DNA from: Bacteroidales bacterium UBA1237
GTDB lineage: Bacteria > Bacteroidota > Bacteroidia > Bacteroidales > UBA932
Assembly: GCA_002308935.1 (NCBI GenBank)
Contig: DBWN01000172.1
Coordinates: forward strand, 33,291 to 39,492
Length of the DNA: 6,202 nt
Direction: 5' to 3'
Made by a program: the position numbers and the translations under genes. Shown here piece by piece: positions 1 to 5,441 of this stretch. Below the pieces are notes generated by a model, which saw only the letters and a program-made list of their open reading frames with translations, was not told the origin of the DNA and did not search any database. How positions within the stretch are numbered: the first letter of the stretch is position 1; the number at the start of each line of letters is the position of its first letter.

Positions 1-339
1 AATGTCGATCAGACCAATGAAATATACACCACCTTCACTGCTTCCGGAATATTGGCCGATTCTTTTGAGACTGCCCTGGACAAGTATGCTCCCAACGGAA
101 CTGTGAATTCCTTTGATCCGAATCTTTTCTCATCCAGCAGAATTGACCACGTGTTCGTGAGTCCTTCAGTCAAGGTTCACAATTACGCTGTGTTCACTGA
201 AACATACAGGGCTCCCATTAAATTGGGCGGATCCACGTCAGAAAAGAAGTCTGACTTCCCTCAGGAAATCAGTTTCGAGAAGAATATCGCGAAAACGCTA
301 TCAGACCACTTCCCCGTAATCATCAAGGTTACCTTATAG
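1..339 (+). CDS. Endonuclease/exonuclease/phosphatase family protein, C-terminal part
   Basis: This is the 3' end of a gene whose start lies before the window; the frame is open from base 1 and gives 112 residues. The family (DNase I / exonuclease III / sphingomyelinase fold) hydrolyses phosphodiester or phosphomonoester bonds with a divalent metal. The visible marks are the opening Asn-Val-Asp, which would complete a GDFN-type metal-binding motif if the preceding bases encode GDF; RIDHVFVSP at 47-55, matching the family's conserved R-I-D-[YH]-[IV]-F-V segment; and SDHFPV at 101-106, carrying the conserved C-terminal Asp-His pair. A TTG at 52 is only an internal codon and not a start, because the family motif lies upstream of it. 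About 45 residues separating RIDH from SDH form a Lys/Ser-rich insertion. The substrate cannot be told from this fragment. It converges on the next gene with 15 nt between stop codons and no evident terminator. Confidence 0.88.
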   Translation, partial: NVDQTNEIYTTFTASGILADSFETALDKYAPNGTVNSFDPNLFSSSRIDHVFVSPSVKVHNYAVFTETYRAPIKLGGSTSEKKSDFPQEISFEKNIAKTLSDHFPVIIKVTL

Positions 340-354
340 TGGTCAAAAGGGAAC

Positions 355-1092
355 TCAGAAAGGTTTCTGTACCGGGTTCTCGCTGCACAGATAATCGAAA
401 CGGTCAGTATGCCATGTCCATGAGTGAAGAATACCCGTGGAATCTTTCAGCGTAAAGGCCTGCCTGAAAATCCTTCCTCCTCCAAGTCCTTCACCGGCGG
501 AGACGATTTCACCGATGGGTGTCCAATCTCCGCTTCTGTATTCCAGCACGAAAAGAGCGATCCCGTCATCTCCGTCGTTCACCGCTATCAGGAATTCTGG
601 GTATCCGTCATCAGTGAAATCATGGATTCCCAGCATGTAGCGGTTGCTTTTCTTCTCCAATGGATTGAACCCGATCTTGGGATAAGAGGCATCGGAGGAG
701 GGCATTGTAAGCGCTCCTTCCGAAAATACCAGGGACCTTTTTCCTTCGGAATCCTCAATCGCTATATGCGTACTCCCGTTGAACCAGAGGCATACCGCGG
801 TGAAAGAATTTTCCCCGATCGAGAATCTTAGTCCTGCTCCACTTTCTCCGTTCTGATTGTATGAGAATGTTGAAAAGCTGTCCATCCCCTTGATGAATTC
901 GTCTTTCGGGGATACGGCACCGATAGTCGCGGCCTTAGCGGATTTCCCGAGGAACTCACTGATCGTGTAGTCTTCTCCGGAAAGAGTCTTGTCTTGGGAG
1001 AAAGTCTTCCTCAAGGTGGGATCATACAGAACGAGGGCGATGGCGACAAGTATGATTATGGAGGTGATTATGGGGAATTTCTTCTTCATCAT
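355..1092 (-). CDS. Hypothetical membrane-anchored or secreted protein
   Basis: I do not recognise this 245-residue protein. It starts with a Lys-rich patch (MMKKK) followed by a hydrophobic stretch at about 6-23, so it is either a single-pass inner-membrane protein with a periplasmic body or a cleaved secreted protein; there is no lipobox Cys near the N terminus. Near residues 158-166 it has DFTDDGYPE, an Asp-rich loop of the D-x-x-D-G type found in FG-GAP/VCBS-like calcium-binding repeats, in front of a predicted beta-strand (FLIAV) and a second acidic loop (NDGDDG). The C-terminal part is rich in Gly, aromatic and His residues. The start at 1092 (tandem ATG ATG at 1092 and 1089) is preferred to an in-frame TTG at 1113, because that TTG lies inside the -7 box of this gene's own likely promoter. 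The leader AAGAGAAAA just before the ATG is A-rich, as is usual in Bacteroidota. It is probably transcribed alone, divergently from the DUF975 gene. Confidence 0.75.
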   Translation of the reverse strand: MMKKKFPIITSIIILVAIALVLYDPTLRKTFSQDKTLSGEDYTISEFLGKSAKAATIGAVSPKDEFIKGMDSFSTFSYNQNGESGAGLRFSIGENSFTAVCLWFNGSTHIAIEDSEGKRSLVFSEGALTMPSSDASYPKIGFNPLEKKSNRYMLGIHDFTDDGYPEFLIAVNDGDDGIALFVLEYRSGDWTPIGEIVSAGEGLGGGRIFRQAFTLKDSTGILHSWTWHTDRFDYLCSENPVQKPF

Positions 1093-1110
1093 TTTTCTCT
1101 TATACAGAAA

Positions 1111-1142
1111 CAAAGGTATGTATAAAGGAACATTGTTGCAAA
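1111..1142 (-). promoter_or_regulatory. Bacteroidota-type promoter for the 355-1092 gene
   Basis: Read on the minus strand, TACCTTTG (1118 to 1111) matches the Bacteroidota primary sigma factor -7 consensus TAnnTTTG at every fixed base. TTTG (1142 to 1139) sits 20 nt upstream in the position of the -33 element. Transcription would begin a few bases downstream, giving a leader of only about 10-15 nt before the ATG at 1092. The element also rules out the in-frame TTG at 1113 as a translation start. No transcript data are available; this is a consensus match only. Confidence 0.65.
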
Positions 1143-1249
1143 TTGTGTCATGGCCATGGCCGGGATACCTATTACATAATTATAATATGAAGGCGGTTTT
1201 TGGGAAAGCTGAAATTTTAAAATTCTTGTCGAATTTCTTTAAAAATATA

Positions 1250-1278
1250 TTGTTATTCGATAAATATTGCTATTTTTG
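1250..1278 (+). promoter_or_regulatory. Candidate distal + strand promoter
   Basis: TATTTTTG at 1271-1278 fits TAnnTTTG and TTG at 1250-1252 lies 18 nt upstream. In AT-rich DNA such a match is expected now and then by chance, so confidence is lower than for the 1368-1397 site. If active it would start a transcript near 1284, about 190 nt ahead of the DUF975 start, passing through a six-codon ORF and two stem-loops. Confidence 0.35.
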
Positions 1279-1294
1279 CATCAGGGTAATAAAA

Positions 1295-1328
1295 GAGGTG
1301 ATCCTTTATGCTCACAGGCCAGACATGA
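1295..1328 (+). other. Ribosome binding site with six-codon ORF (possible leader peptide)
   Basis: GAGGTG at 1295-1300 matches the Shine-Dalgarno core and stands about 7-9 nt before an ATG at 1308. The ORF reads MLTGQT and stops at 1326-1328. Its stop overlaps a further ATG (1325-1327) in an ATGA arrangement; that second frame encodes 27 residues and ends at 1408. Shine-Dalgarno sites this good are uncommon in Bacteroidota, which is why it stands out, but no conserved peptide is recognised and chance is the simplest explanation. Confidence 0.2.
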
Positions 1329-1332
1329 GATC

Positions 1333-1363
1333 TTTTGCAGAAATATCGATTTTTTCAGCAAAA
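1333..1363. repeat. Imperfect inverted repeat upstream of the proximal promoter
   Basis: TTTTGC at 1333-1338 pairs with GCAAAA at 1358-1363. After one A-A mismatch, GAAA (1340-1343) pairs with TTTC (1353-1356), leaving a loop of about nine bases. It ends five bases before the TTG of the 1368-1397 promoter, so as DNA it could be a regulator site and as RNA a stem in a longer leader. No terminator U-tract follows. Confidence 0.4.
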
Positions 1364-1367
1364 ACTA

Positions 1368-1397
1368 TTGCGAATAAGAAAAAACTGTTTACCTTTG
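1368..1397 (+). promoter_or_regulatory. Bacteroidota-type promoter for the DUF975 gene
   Basis: TACCTTTG at 1390-1397 is an exact TAnnTTTG -7 box, identical in all eight bases to the one used on the opposite strand at 1111-1118. TTG at 1368-1370 lies 19 nt upstream in the -33 position. The predicted start of transcription falls near 1402-1404, inside the inverted repeat at 1400-1421, leaving a 5' untranslated leader of about 72 nt before the ATG at 1476. Confidence 0.6.
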
Positions 1398-1399
1398 CA

Positions 1400-1421
1400 G
1401 TGTATTAATAAACTAATACAC
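1400..1421. repeat. Perfect 8-bp inverted repeat at the predicted transcription start
   Basis: GTGTATTA (1400-1407) and TAATACAC (1414-1421) are exact reverse complements separated by six bases. The repeat begins two bases after the -7 box. It could be a repressor operator covering the transcription start, or a stem-loop at the very 5' end of the DUF975 mRNA that would protect it from decay. The sequence cannot separate the two. Confidence 0.5.
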
Positions 1422-1452
1422 CATAACAATTAATATAATCATCAATAATTCA

Positions 1453-1471
1453 CCGCTTTTGCGGGAGGAGG
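1453..1471 (+). promoter_or_regulatory. Strong ribosome binding site next to a small GC stem
   Basis: AGGAGG at 1466-1471 is a full Shine-Dalgarno match four bases before the ATG at 1476, unusual among the A-rich leaders elsewhere in this window. Directly before it, CCGC (1453-1456) can pair with GCGG (1461-1464) around a TTTT loop. The stem stops just short of AGGAGG, so it would leave the site exposed rather than hide it. The site fixes the DUF975 start. Confidence 0.6.
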
Positions 1472-1475
1472 TATT

Positions 1476-2069
1476 ATGAAGACTATATCAACACTCAAGA
1501 ACGAGGCCCGTTTGGCCCTCAGGGGAAATTGGGGGACTGCCGCTATTGCTGCGGTATTGTTCGCCATAATAATGGGTGCCACCAATGGTGCGCCGGCTCT
1601 TGGATTCTTTTTCCTCGCGGTTCCGATTGAATTCGGTTATGTGACAGCATTCAGAAAAATGCTCCACGGTAATTCGGACGTTATAGACAATACGGCTTCA
1701 GCGGCTTTTGAAAACTATACACATAAGGTCGGTACCGGAGCTCTTCGCTGGCTCTATGTGTTCCTGTTCACACTACTTCTTATCATACCGGGGATAATCA
1801 AATCCCTTTCTTATGCACTGGTTCCTTACATCCTTGAGGACAATCCTGCCCTTACTTCAACTGAGACGCTCAGGCTGTCTGCAGATATGATGAGGGGACA
1901 CAAGGGACGCCTTTTCGGCCTGTATCTGAGTTTCATCGGATGGTGGTTCCTCTGCCTGTTCACTTTGGGTATAGGATTCTTCTTCCTGCAGCCCTTCGTG
2001 AAGACTACAGTGGCCGCTTTCTATGAGGATGTGAAGGAGAACTATAATCCTGATCCCTATCTTGTTTAG
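1476..2069 (+). CDS. DUF975 family integral membrane protein
   Basis: This 197-residue inner-membrane protein belongs to the uncharacterised DUF975 family. The N-terminal segment (LKNEARLALRGNWGTA, 7-22) is the family's usual basic lead-in. Hydrophobic segments lie at about 20-36, 41-58, 92-112 and 146-172. Family hallmarks visible are SLSYALVPYILEDNP (110-124), then LRLSADMMRGHKGRLF (132-147), SFIGWWFL (152-159), LFTLGIGFF (161-169) and a terminal aromatic AAFYEDV (180-186). The length is typical and the gene looks intact. No biochemical role is known for the family, and I assign none. It has its own likely promoter and a strong ribosome binding site. It lies 76 nt upstream of the ABC exporter genes in the same direction, so co-transcription is possible, with the 2109-2124 stem-loop lying between. 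Confidence 0.85.
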   Translation: MKTISTLKNEARLALRGNWGTAAIAAVLFAIIMGATNGAPALGFFFLAVPIEFGYVTAFRKMLHGNSDVIDNTASAAFENYTHKVGTGALRWLYVFLFTLLLIIPGIIKSLSYALVPYILEDNPALTSTETLRLSADMMRGHKGRLFGLYLSFIGWWFLCLFTLGIGFFFLQPFVKTTVAAFYEDVKENYNPDPYLV

Positions 2070-2108
2070 ACCACTTTCTTTGGCAAGGGAATTGTATAAT
2101 GATTCGCC

Positions 2109-2124
2109 GGGTCCGGAAGGACCC
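2109..2124 (+). other. Perfect GNRA-capped stem-loop between the DUF975 and ABC genes
   Basis: GGGTCC (2109-2114) and GGACCC (2119-2124) form a perfect six-pair stem with a GGAA loop, which fits the stable GNRA tetraloop class. No U-run follows (the next bases are CTGACTAATAAAG), so it is not a classical intrinsic terminator. It lies 39 nt after the DUF975 stop and 21 nt before the ATPase start. It may be an mRNA processing or stability element, a weak terminator, or chance. Confidence 0.5.
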
Positions 2125-2145
2125 CTGACTAATAAAGCTTAGTTT

Positions 2146-2868
2146 ATGCTGATTCAACTCGAAGACATCAACAAGACGTACAACAACGGGCAACCGCTCC
2201 ATGTCCTCAAAGGCGTAAACCTTTCTATTGAAAAGGGAGAGTTCGTCTCTATCATGGGCGCATCCGGATCCGGCAAATCAACCCTTCTTAACATTCTGGG
2301 GATCCTGGACAATTATGATTCGGGCAACTACTATCTCGCAGGGAAGCTCATCAAGGATCTCTCTGAGACTCAAGCCGCGGATTACCGCAACCGTATGATC
2401 GGTTTCATTTTCCAGTCCTACAATCTGATCGGCTTCAAGACGGCTGTCGAGAATGTGGAACTTCCGCTTTTCTATCAGGGAGTCCCTCGTCGTAAACGCC
2501 ACGATATGGCCATGGAGTATCTGGAAAAGCTAGGGCTCAAGGAATGGGCAGGTCACTATCCTAACGAAATGTCCGGAGGACAGAAGCAGAGGGTCGCTAT
2601 AGCTAGGGCACTCATTACCAAACCGCAGATCATTCTTGCGGACGAACCTACCGGTGCGCTTGATTCCAAGACCAGTGTTGACATCATGAATCTGCTTTCC
2701 ACGCTTAATAAAGAGGAGCAGATGACCATAATCGTCGTCACCCATGAAAGCGGAGTGGCCAATGTGACGAACAAGATAGTCCATATCCGCGATGGCGTCA
2801 TCGGAGAGATCGAACAGAACGTCCGTCATGACTCTTCTCCATTCGGAACGGATGGCATCATGAAATAA
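2146..2868 (+). CDS. ABC exporter ATP-binding protein (MacB/LolD-type)
   Basis: This 240-residue cytoplasmic nucleotide-binding subunit would hydrolyse ATP to drive the two adjacent FtsX-type permeases. All motifs are intact: Walker A GASGSGKST at 38-46, Q-loop Gln90, signature MSGGQ at 142-146 (Met replacing the usual Leu), Walker B IILADE at 162-167 with catalytic Glu167, D-loop ALD at 171-173 and switch His200. The spacing and the FQSYNLI Q-loop context are those of the MacB/LolD/FtsE branch (type VII ABC systems), where the ATPase can be a separate protein as here. The last 30 or so residues run past the core fold and are hydrophilic. The ATG has no Shine-Dalgarno site, only an A/T-rich leader. 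The stop is nine bases before the first permease. I found no exact TAnnTTTG box in the 76-nt gap upstream. Confidence 0.95.
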   Translation: MLIQLEDINKTYNNGQPLHVLKGVNLSIEKGEFVSIMGASGSGKSTLLNILGILDNYDSGNYYLAGKLIKDLSETQAADYRNRMIGFIFQSYNLIGFKTAVENVELPLFYQGVPRRKRHDMAMEYLEKLGLKEWAGHYPNEMSGGQKQRVAIARALITKPQIILADEPTGALDSKTSVDIMNLLSTLNKEEQMTIIVVTHESGVANVTNKIVHIRDGVIGEIEQNVRHDSSPFGTDGIMK

Positions 2869-2877
2869 TCCATTTCC

Positions 2878-4149
2878 ATGCGCGACACTTTCCACGAAAT
2901 ATTCTCCACTCTCAAGCAGAACAAACTGCGGACAGCCCTTACAGGCTTTTCCGTGGCTTGGGGCATATTCCTTCTGATCGCCCTTCTGGGAGCCGGAAAC
3001 GGGGTGCTCAATGCGCTTCTTGGCAATACCGAGATGATGGATTCATCAATGAATATGTATGCCCAGAGCACGAGCAAACCCTATGGCGGATACGAAAAGA
3101 ACAGGTACATCACATTCGATGAAAGAGATGTGGACATTCTCCGTGATGAATCGGTGTTCGAGATGGTGGACGACGTCAGTCCGATGATCAGCCAGTTTGA
3201 TTCCCTTTACGTAGGTGATTACTATACTAACAGCTTCATTACCGGCGCTTATCCGATACTGAAGGATATCAATAAGATAGAACTGATTTCCGGACGATTC
3301 ATCAATTCAACCGATATAAAGGAGAACCGTAAATCCATCGTTATCGGTTCAACTGATGCCGAGTCCATACTCGGGAAAGGCAGAAAGTTGTCTGAGCTGG
3401 TAGGCACCTGGGTAAGATTGGGCTCTTTTTCATATAAAGTTGTCGGAGTGTACAAGTCGGACGAGAGCATGGGGGCTTCCTATGCCACGGTTTATGTCCC
3501 GTTCACGACTTTGGCCATGATATATGTGATGGGTAATGACATTCCCCGGATTCTCTTTTCTTTCCATGGTATGGAAACTGAAGAGGAATCAGAAGCCTTC
3601 GAGGACAAATACCTCAGGATAGTGAACAATAACCACTATGCTGCACCTGATGACAAGAGTACGGTGTATTTTTACAACCGTCTTCAGTCAAGCCGCCAGA
3701 TGGGGAGGGTCGTGAAGATCATCCGGACATCACTTTGGATATTGGGCCTGCTTTGCCTTATCAGCGGAATAGTCGGTATCTCCAATATCATGCTGATAAC
3801 CGTTAAGGAAAGGACGCATGAGTTCGGCATCCGCAAGGCCATAGGGGCCAAGCCGATGTCCATATTGAAACTTATCATTGCGGAGAGTATTGTCATTACG
3901 GCGTTCTTCGGATACATAGGAATGGTTCTGGGTCTTGCTGCCAACCAGATAATGGACTTTACGATGTCGGACAAACCTATTGACGCAGGAATAGCGCAGG
4001 TTACGATGTTCGTAAACCCTTATGTAGGGATTGACGTGGCGGTCAAGGCCACCATCCTTCTTATTGTCGCAGGTACTCTTGCAGGAATGATTCCTGCTTG
4101 GAAGGCCAGCAAAGTCAAACCGATTGAAGCACTGAGGGCGGAACGATGA
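2878..4149 (+). CDS. ABC transporter permease, MacB/FtsX type (first of pair)
   Basis: This 423-residue inner-membrane subunit has the MacB architecture: a first membrane helix at about 22-44, a periplasmic core of about 240 residues, then three helices at about 285-307, 332-357 and 386-406. The conserved post-TM2 segment VKERTHEFGIRKAIGA (309-324) is the coupling region that contacts the ATPase in FtsX-fold transporters, and the C terminus IPAWKASKVKPIEALRAE is the family's usual ending. These match the MacB-like periplasmic core plus FtsX domain pair. It starts nine bases after the ATPase stop and its TGA overlaps the ATG of the second permease, implying one transcript and translational coupling. 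The only Cys is in TM2 (293). The substrate is unknown; macrolide, peptide or lipoprotein-type cargo are all seen in this fold. Confidence 0.93.
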   Translation: MRDTFHEIFSTLKQNKLRTALTGFSVAWGIFLLIALLGAGNGVLNALLGNTEMMDSSMNMYAQSTSKPYGGYEKNRYITFDERDVDILRDESVFEMVDDVSPMISQFDSLYVGDYYTNSFITGAYPILKDINKIELISGRFINSTDIKENRKSIVIGSTDAESILGKGRKLSELVGTWVRLGSFSYKVVGVYKSDESMGASYATVYVPFTTLAMIYVMGNDIPRILFSFHGMETEEESEAFEDKYLRIVNNNHYAAPDDKSTVYFYNRLQSSRQMGRVVKIIRTSLWILGLLCLISGIVGISNIMLITVKERTHEFGIRKAIGAKPMSILKLIIAESIVITAFFGYIGMVLGLAANQIMDFTMSDKPIDAGIAQVTMFVNPYVGIDVAVKATILLIVAGTLAGMIPAWKASKVKPIEALRAER

Positions 4150-5405
4150 AAGGATGGGCCAAATACTTTGACGTGGACAGGTTCCGTGAGATCTACGAGA
4201 CTCTGATCCGCAACAAGAGCCGTTCAATATTGACCGGTTTCGGAGTCTTCTGGGGCATTTTCATGCTGCTTTTCATGATGGGAGGCGGCCAAGGAGTGAA
4301 GGACCTTATCCAGGTGGAGCTTCAGGGGTTCGCGACCAATTCCGGGTTTATCGTTCCGATGGAGACTTCGCTCCCTTATCAGGGGTTCAGGAGCGGAAGG
4401 ACATGGACGGTGACAATGGATGACATCGAACGTCTGAAGCGTGGCATCCCGGAGATCGCCACCGTCACCGGGAACCTTTCCGTTTGGGGAGGAAACGCCA
4501 CTTATGAAGAAAAGACTTCCTCTTGTCAAGGCAGGGGAGTGTCACCTGATTATGCGGATATTGAACAGCCCCTTCTCAAATACGGCCGTTACATCAATTC
4601 AGTGGATCTCCTCCAGGAAAGGAAAGTATGCGTAATCGGAAAGAGGGTATACCGTGACCTGTTTGAAGACGGGGAAGATCCGTGCGGAAAGTTCATACAG
4701 ATGCAGGGAATGTATTTCCAGGTGGTGGGAGTGGATTTCTCCAGCGGTAACATAAGCATCAACGGCTCCGTCGACGAGTCGGTTACAATCCCGATGTCCG
4801 TCCTGCAGAGGCTCTATAACCGTGGAAAAGAAGTTGACCTTATCTGTATCGTGGCCAAGCCCGGATGCAAGATAAAGGATATTCTCACCAAGGCGAAACC
4901 GATTCTCGCCAAGGAACATTTCTTCTCTCCCGATGATCCCAAGGCCATGTATAGTGTGAACCTCGAGGAGCTGTTCAGCATAATGGACAATCTTTTCAAG
5001 GGCGTGAGCCTCCTTATATGGATTGTGGGATTCGGAACATTGTTGGCGGCTTCCATCGGAGTTTCGAATATCATGATGGTTACAGTCAAAGAGAGGACGA
5101 CTGAAATTGGGATCAGGCGCGCAATCGGAGCGACTCCCTCAATGATCCTCTCCCAGATAATGCTCGAAAGCGTTATCCTTACCATAGTCTCAGGAATGAT
5201 GGGAATACTCCTTTCAGTGGGCGCTCTCTCAATAGCGGAGAACGTGGCGAGTGCATCTGCCGGAGTTCCGATAGGATTCCAACTGAAGTTCTCAACAGCG
5301 ATGCTGGCTCTTATAATACTGATGATTCTGGGTCTTCTTGCCGGTCTCGCTCCGGCGCTGAGGGCGATGGATATCAAACCGGTCGATGCAATGAGAGAAG
5401 AATAG
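4146..5405 (+). CDS. ABC transporter permease, MacB/FtsX type (second of pair)
   Basis: This 419-residue paralogue of the preceding permease probably forms a heterodimer with it on the single ATPase. The layout is the same: helix 1 at about 28-47, periplasmic core about 48-285, helices at about 286-312, 335-362 and 384-404, and a coupling segment VKERTTEIGIRRAIGA (314-329). Over the 47 residues around that segment I count 26 identities with the first permease, and helix 1 is also similar (LTGFxVxWGIF), while the periplasmic cores are much more diverged. The second core carries five Cys residues (127, 162, 180, 234, 241) where the first has none. The start is set by the ATGA overlap with the upstream stop. 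The N-terminal FREIYETLIRNKSRSILTGFGVFWGIF pattern resembles Bacteroides MacB-like permeases as I know them. Confidence 0.93.
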   Translation: MKGWAKYFDVDRFREIYETLIRNKSRSILTGFGVFWGIFMLLFMMGGGQGVKDLIQVELQGFATNSGFIVPMETSLPYQGFRSGRTWTVTMDDIERLKRGIPEIATVTGNLSVWGGNATYEEKTSSCQGRGVSPDYADIEQPLLKYGRYINSVDLLQERKVCVIGKRVYRDLFEDGEDPCGKFIQMQGMYFQVVGVDFSSGNISINGSVDESVTIPMSVLQRLYNRGKEVDLICIVAKPGCKIKDILTKAKPILAKEHFFSPDDPKAMYSVNLEELFSIMDNLFKGVSLLIWIVGFGTLLAASIGVSNIMMVTVKERTTEIGIRRAIGATPSMILSQIMLESVILTIVSGMMGILLSVGALSIAENVASASAGVPIGFQLKFSTAMLALIILMILGLLAGLAPALRAMDIKPVDAMREE

Positions 5406-5441
5406 TGTTACCAATAAACAAGGAAAATAGAAAATCGTCAT

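Larger units (their letters stand above)
1093..1475. other. AT-rich divergent intergenic region
   Basis: This 383-nt gap between divergent genes is much poorer in GC than the flanking coding sequence: I count 111 G/C in 350 bases over 1121-1470, about 32%. It holds three promoter-like pairs (one leftward, two rightward), inverted repeats, a short ORF with a good ribosome binding site and the strong DUF975 ribosome binding site, all listed separately. There is also a 12-bp palindrome AATTTTAAAATT at 1213-1224 and an overlapping small inverted repeat (1220-1225 with 1231-1236), which are unremarkable in such AT-rich DNA. One + strand frame stays open through the whole gap (see findings). Confidence 0.8.

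Noticed and set aside
325..335. Palindrome AAGGT-T-ACCTT at the end of the first gene
   Set aside because: A one-base centre cannot form an RNA hairpin, and it is coding sequence; short palindromes like this are expected by chance.
351..379. Inverted repeat (CAGAAA with TTTCTG, flanked by GAAC with GTTC) near the convergent gene ends, considered as a bidirectional terminator
   Set aside because: The central spacer is only two bases, the outer pairing is four bases, there is no U-tract on either strand, and most of it lies in the coding sequence of the minus-strand gene.
424..831. A 135-codon + strand ORF inside the minus-strand gene
   Set aside because: It is fully antisense to the 355-1092 gene, which has a signal/anchor, a plausible composition and its own promoter; the + strand frame shows no family motif.
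1149..1158. Palindrome CATGGCCATG in the intergenic region
   Set aside because: It is an isolated 10-bp palindrome with no repeat partner or suitable position relative to the promoters; chance is enough.
2095..2100. TATAAT resembling an E. coli -10 box before the ABC ATPase gene
   Set aside because: Bacteroidota use TAnnTTTG rather than TATAAT, and no TTGACA-like element lies about 17 nt upstream. The nearby TTTCTTTG (2075-2082) also misses the A and lacks a suitably spaced TTG.
3730..4227. A 165-codon minus-strand ORF across the junction of the two permeases
   Set aside because: It is antisense to two strongly supported genes and its Arg/His/Ser-rich translation looks like shadow coding.
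4814..5377. A 187-codon minus-strand ORF
   Set aside because: It is antisense to the well-conserved FtsX part of the second permease and has no recognisable domain or leader.
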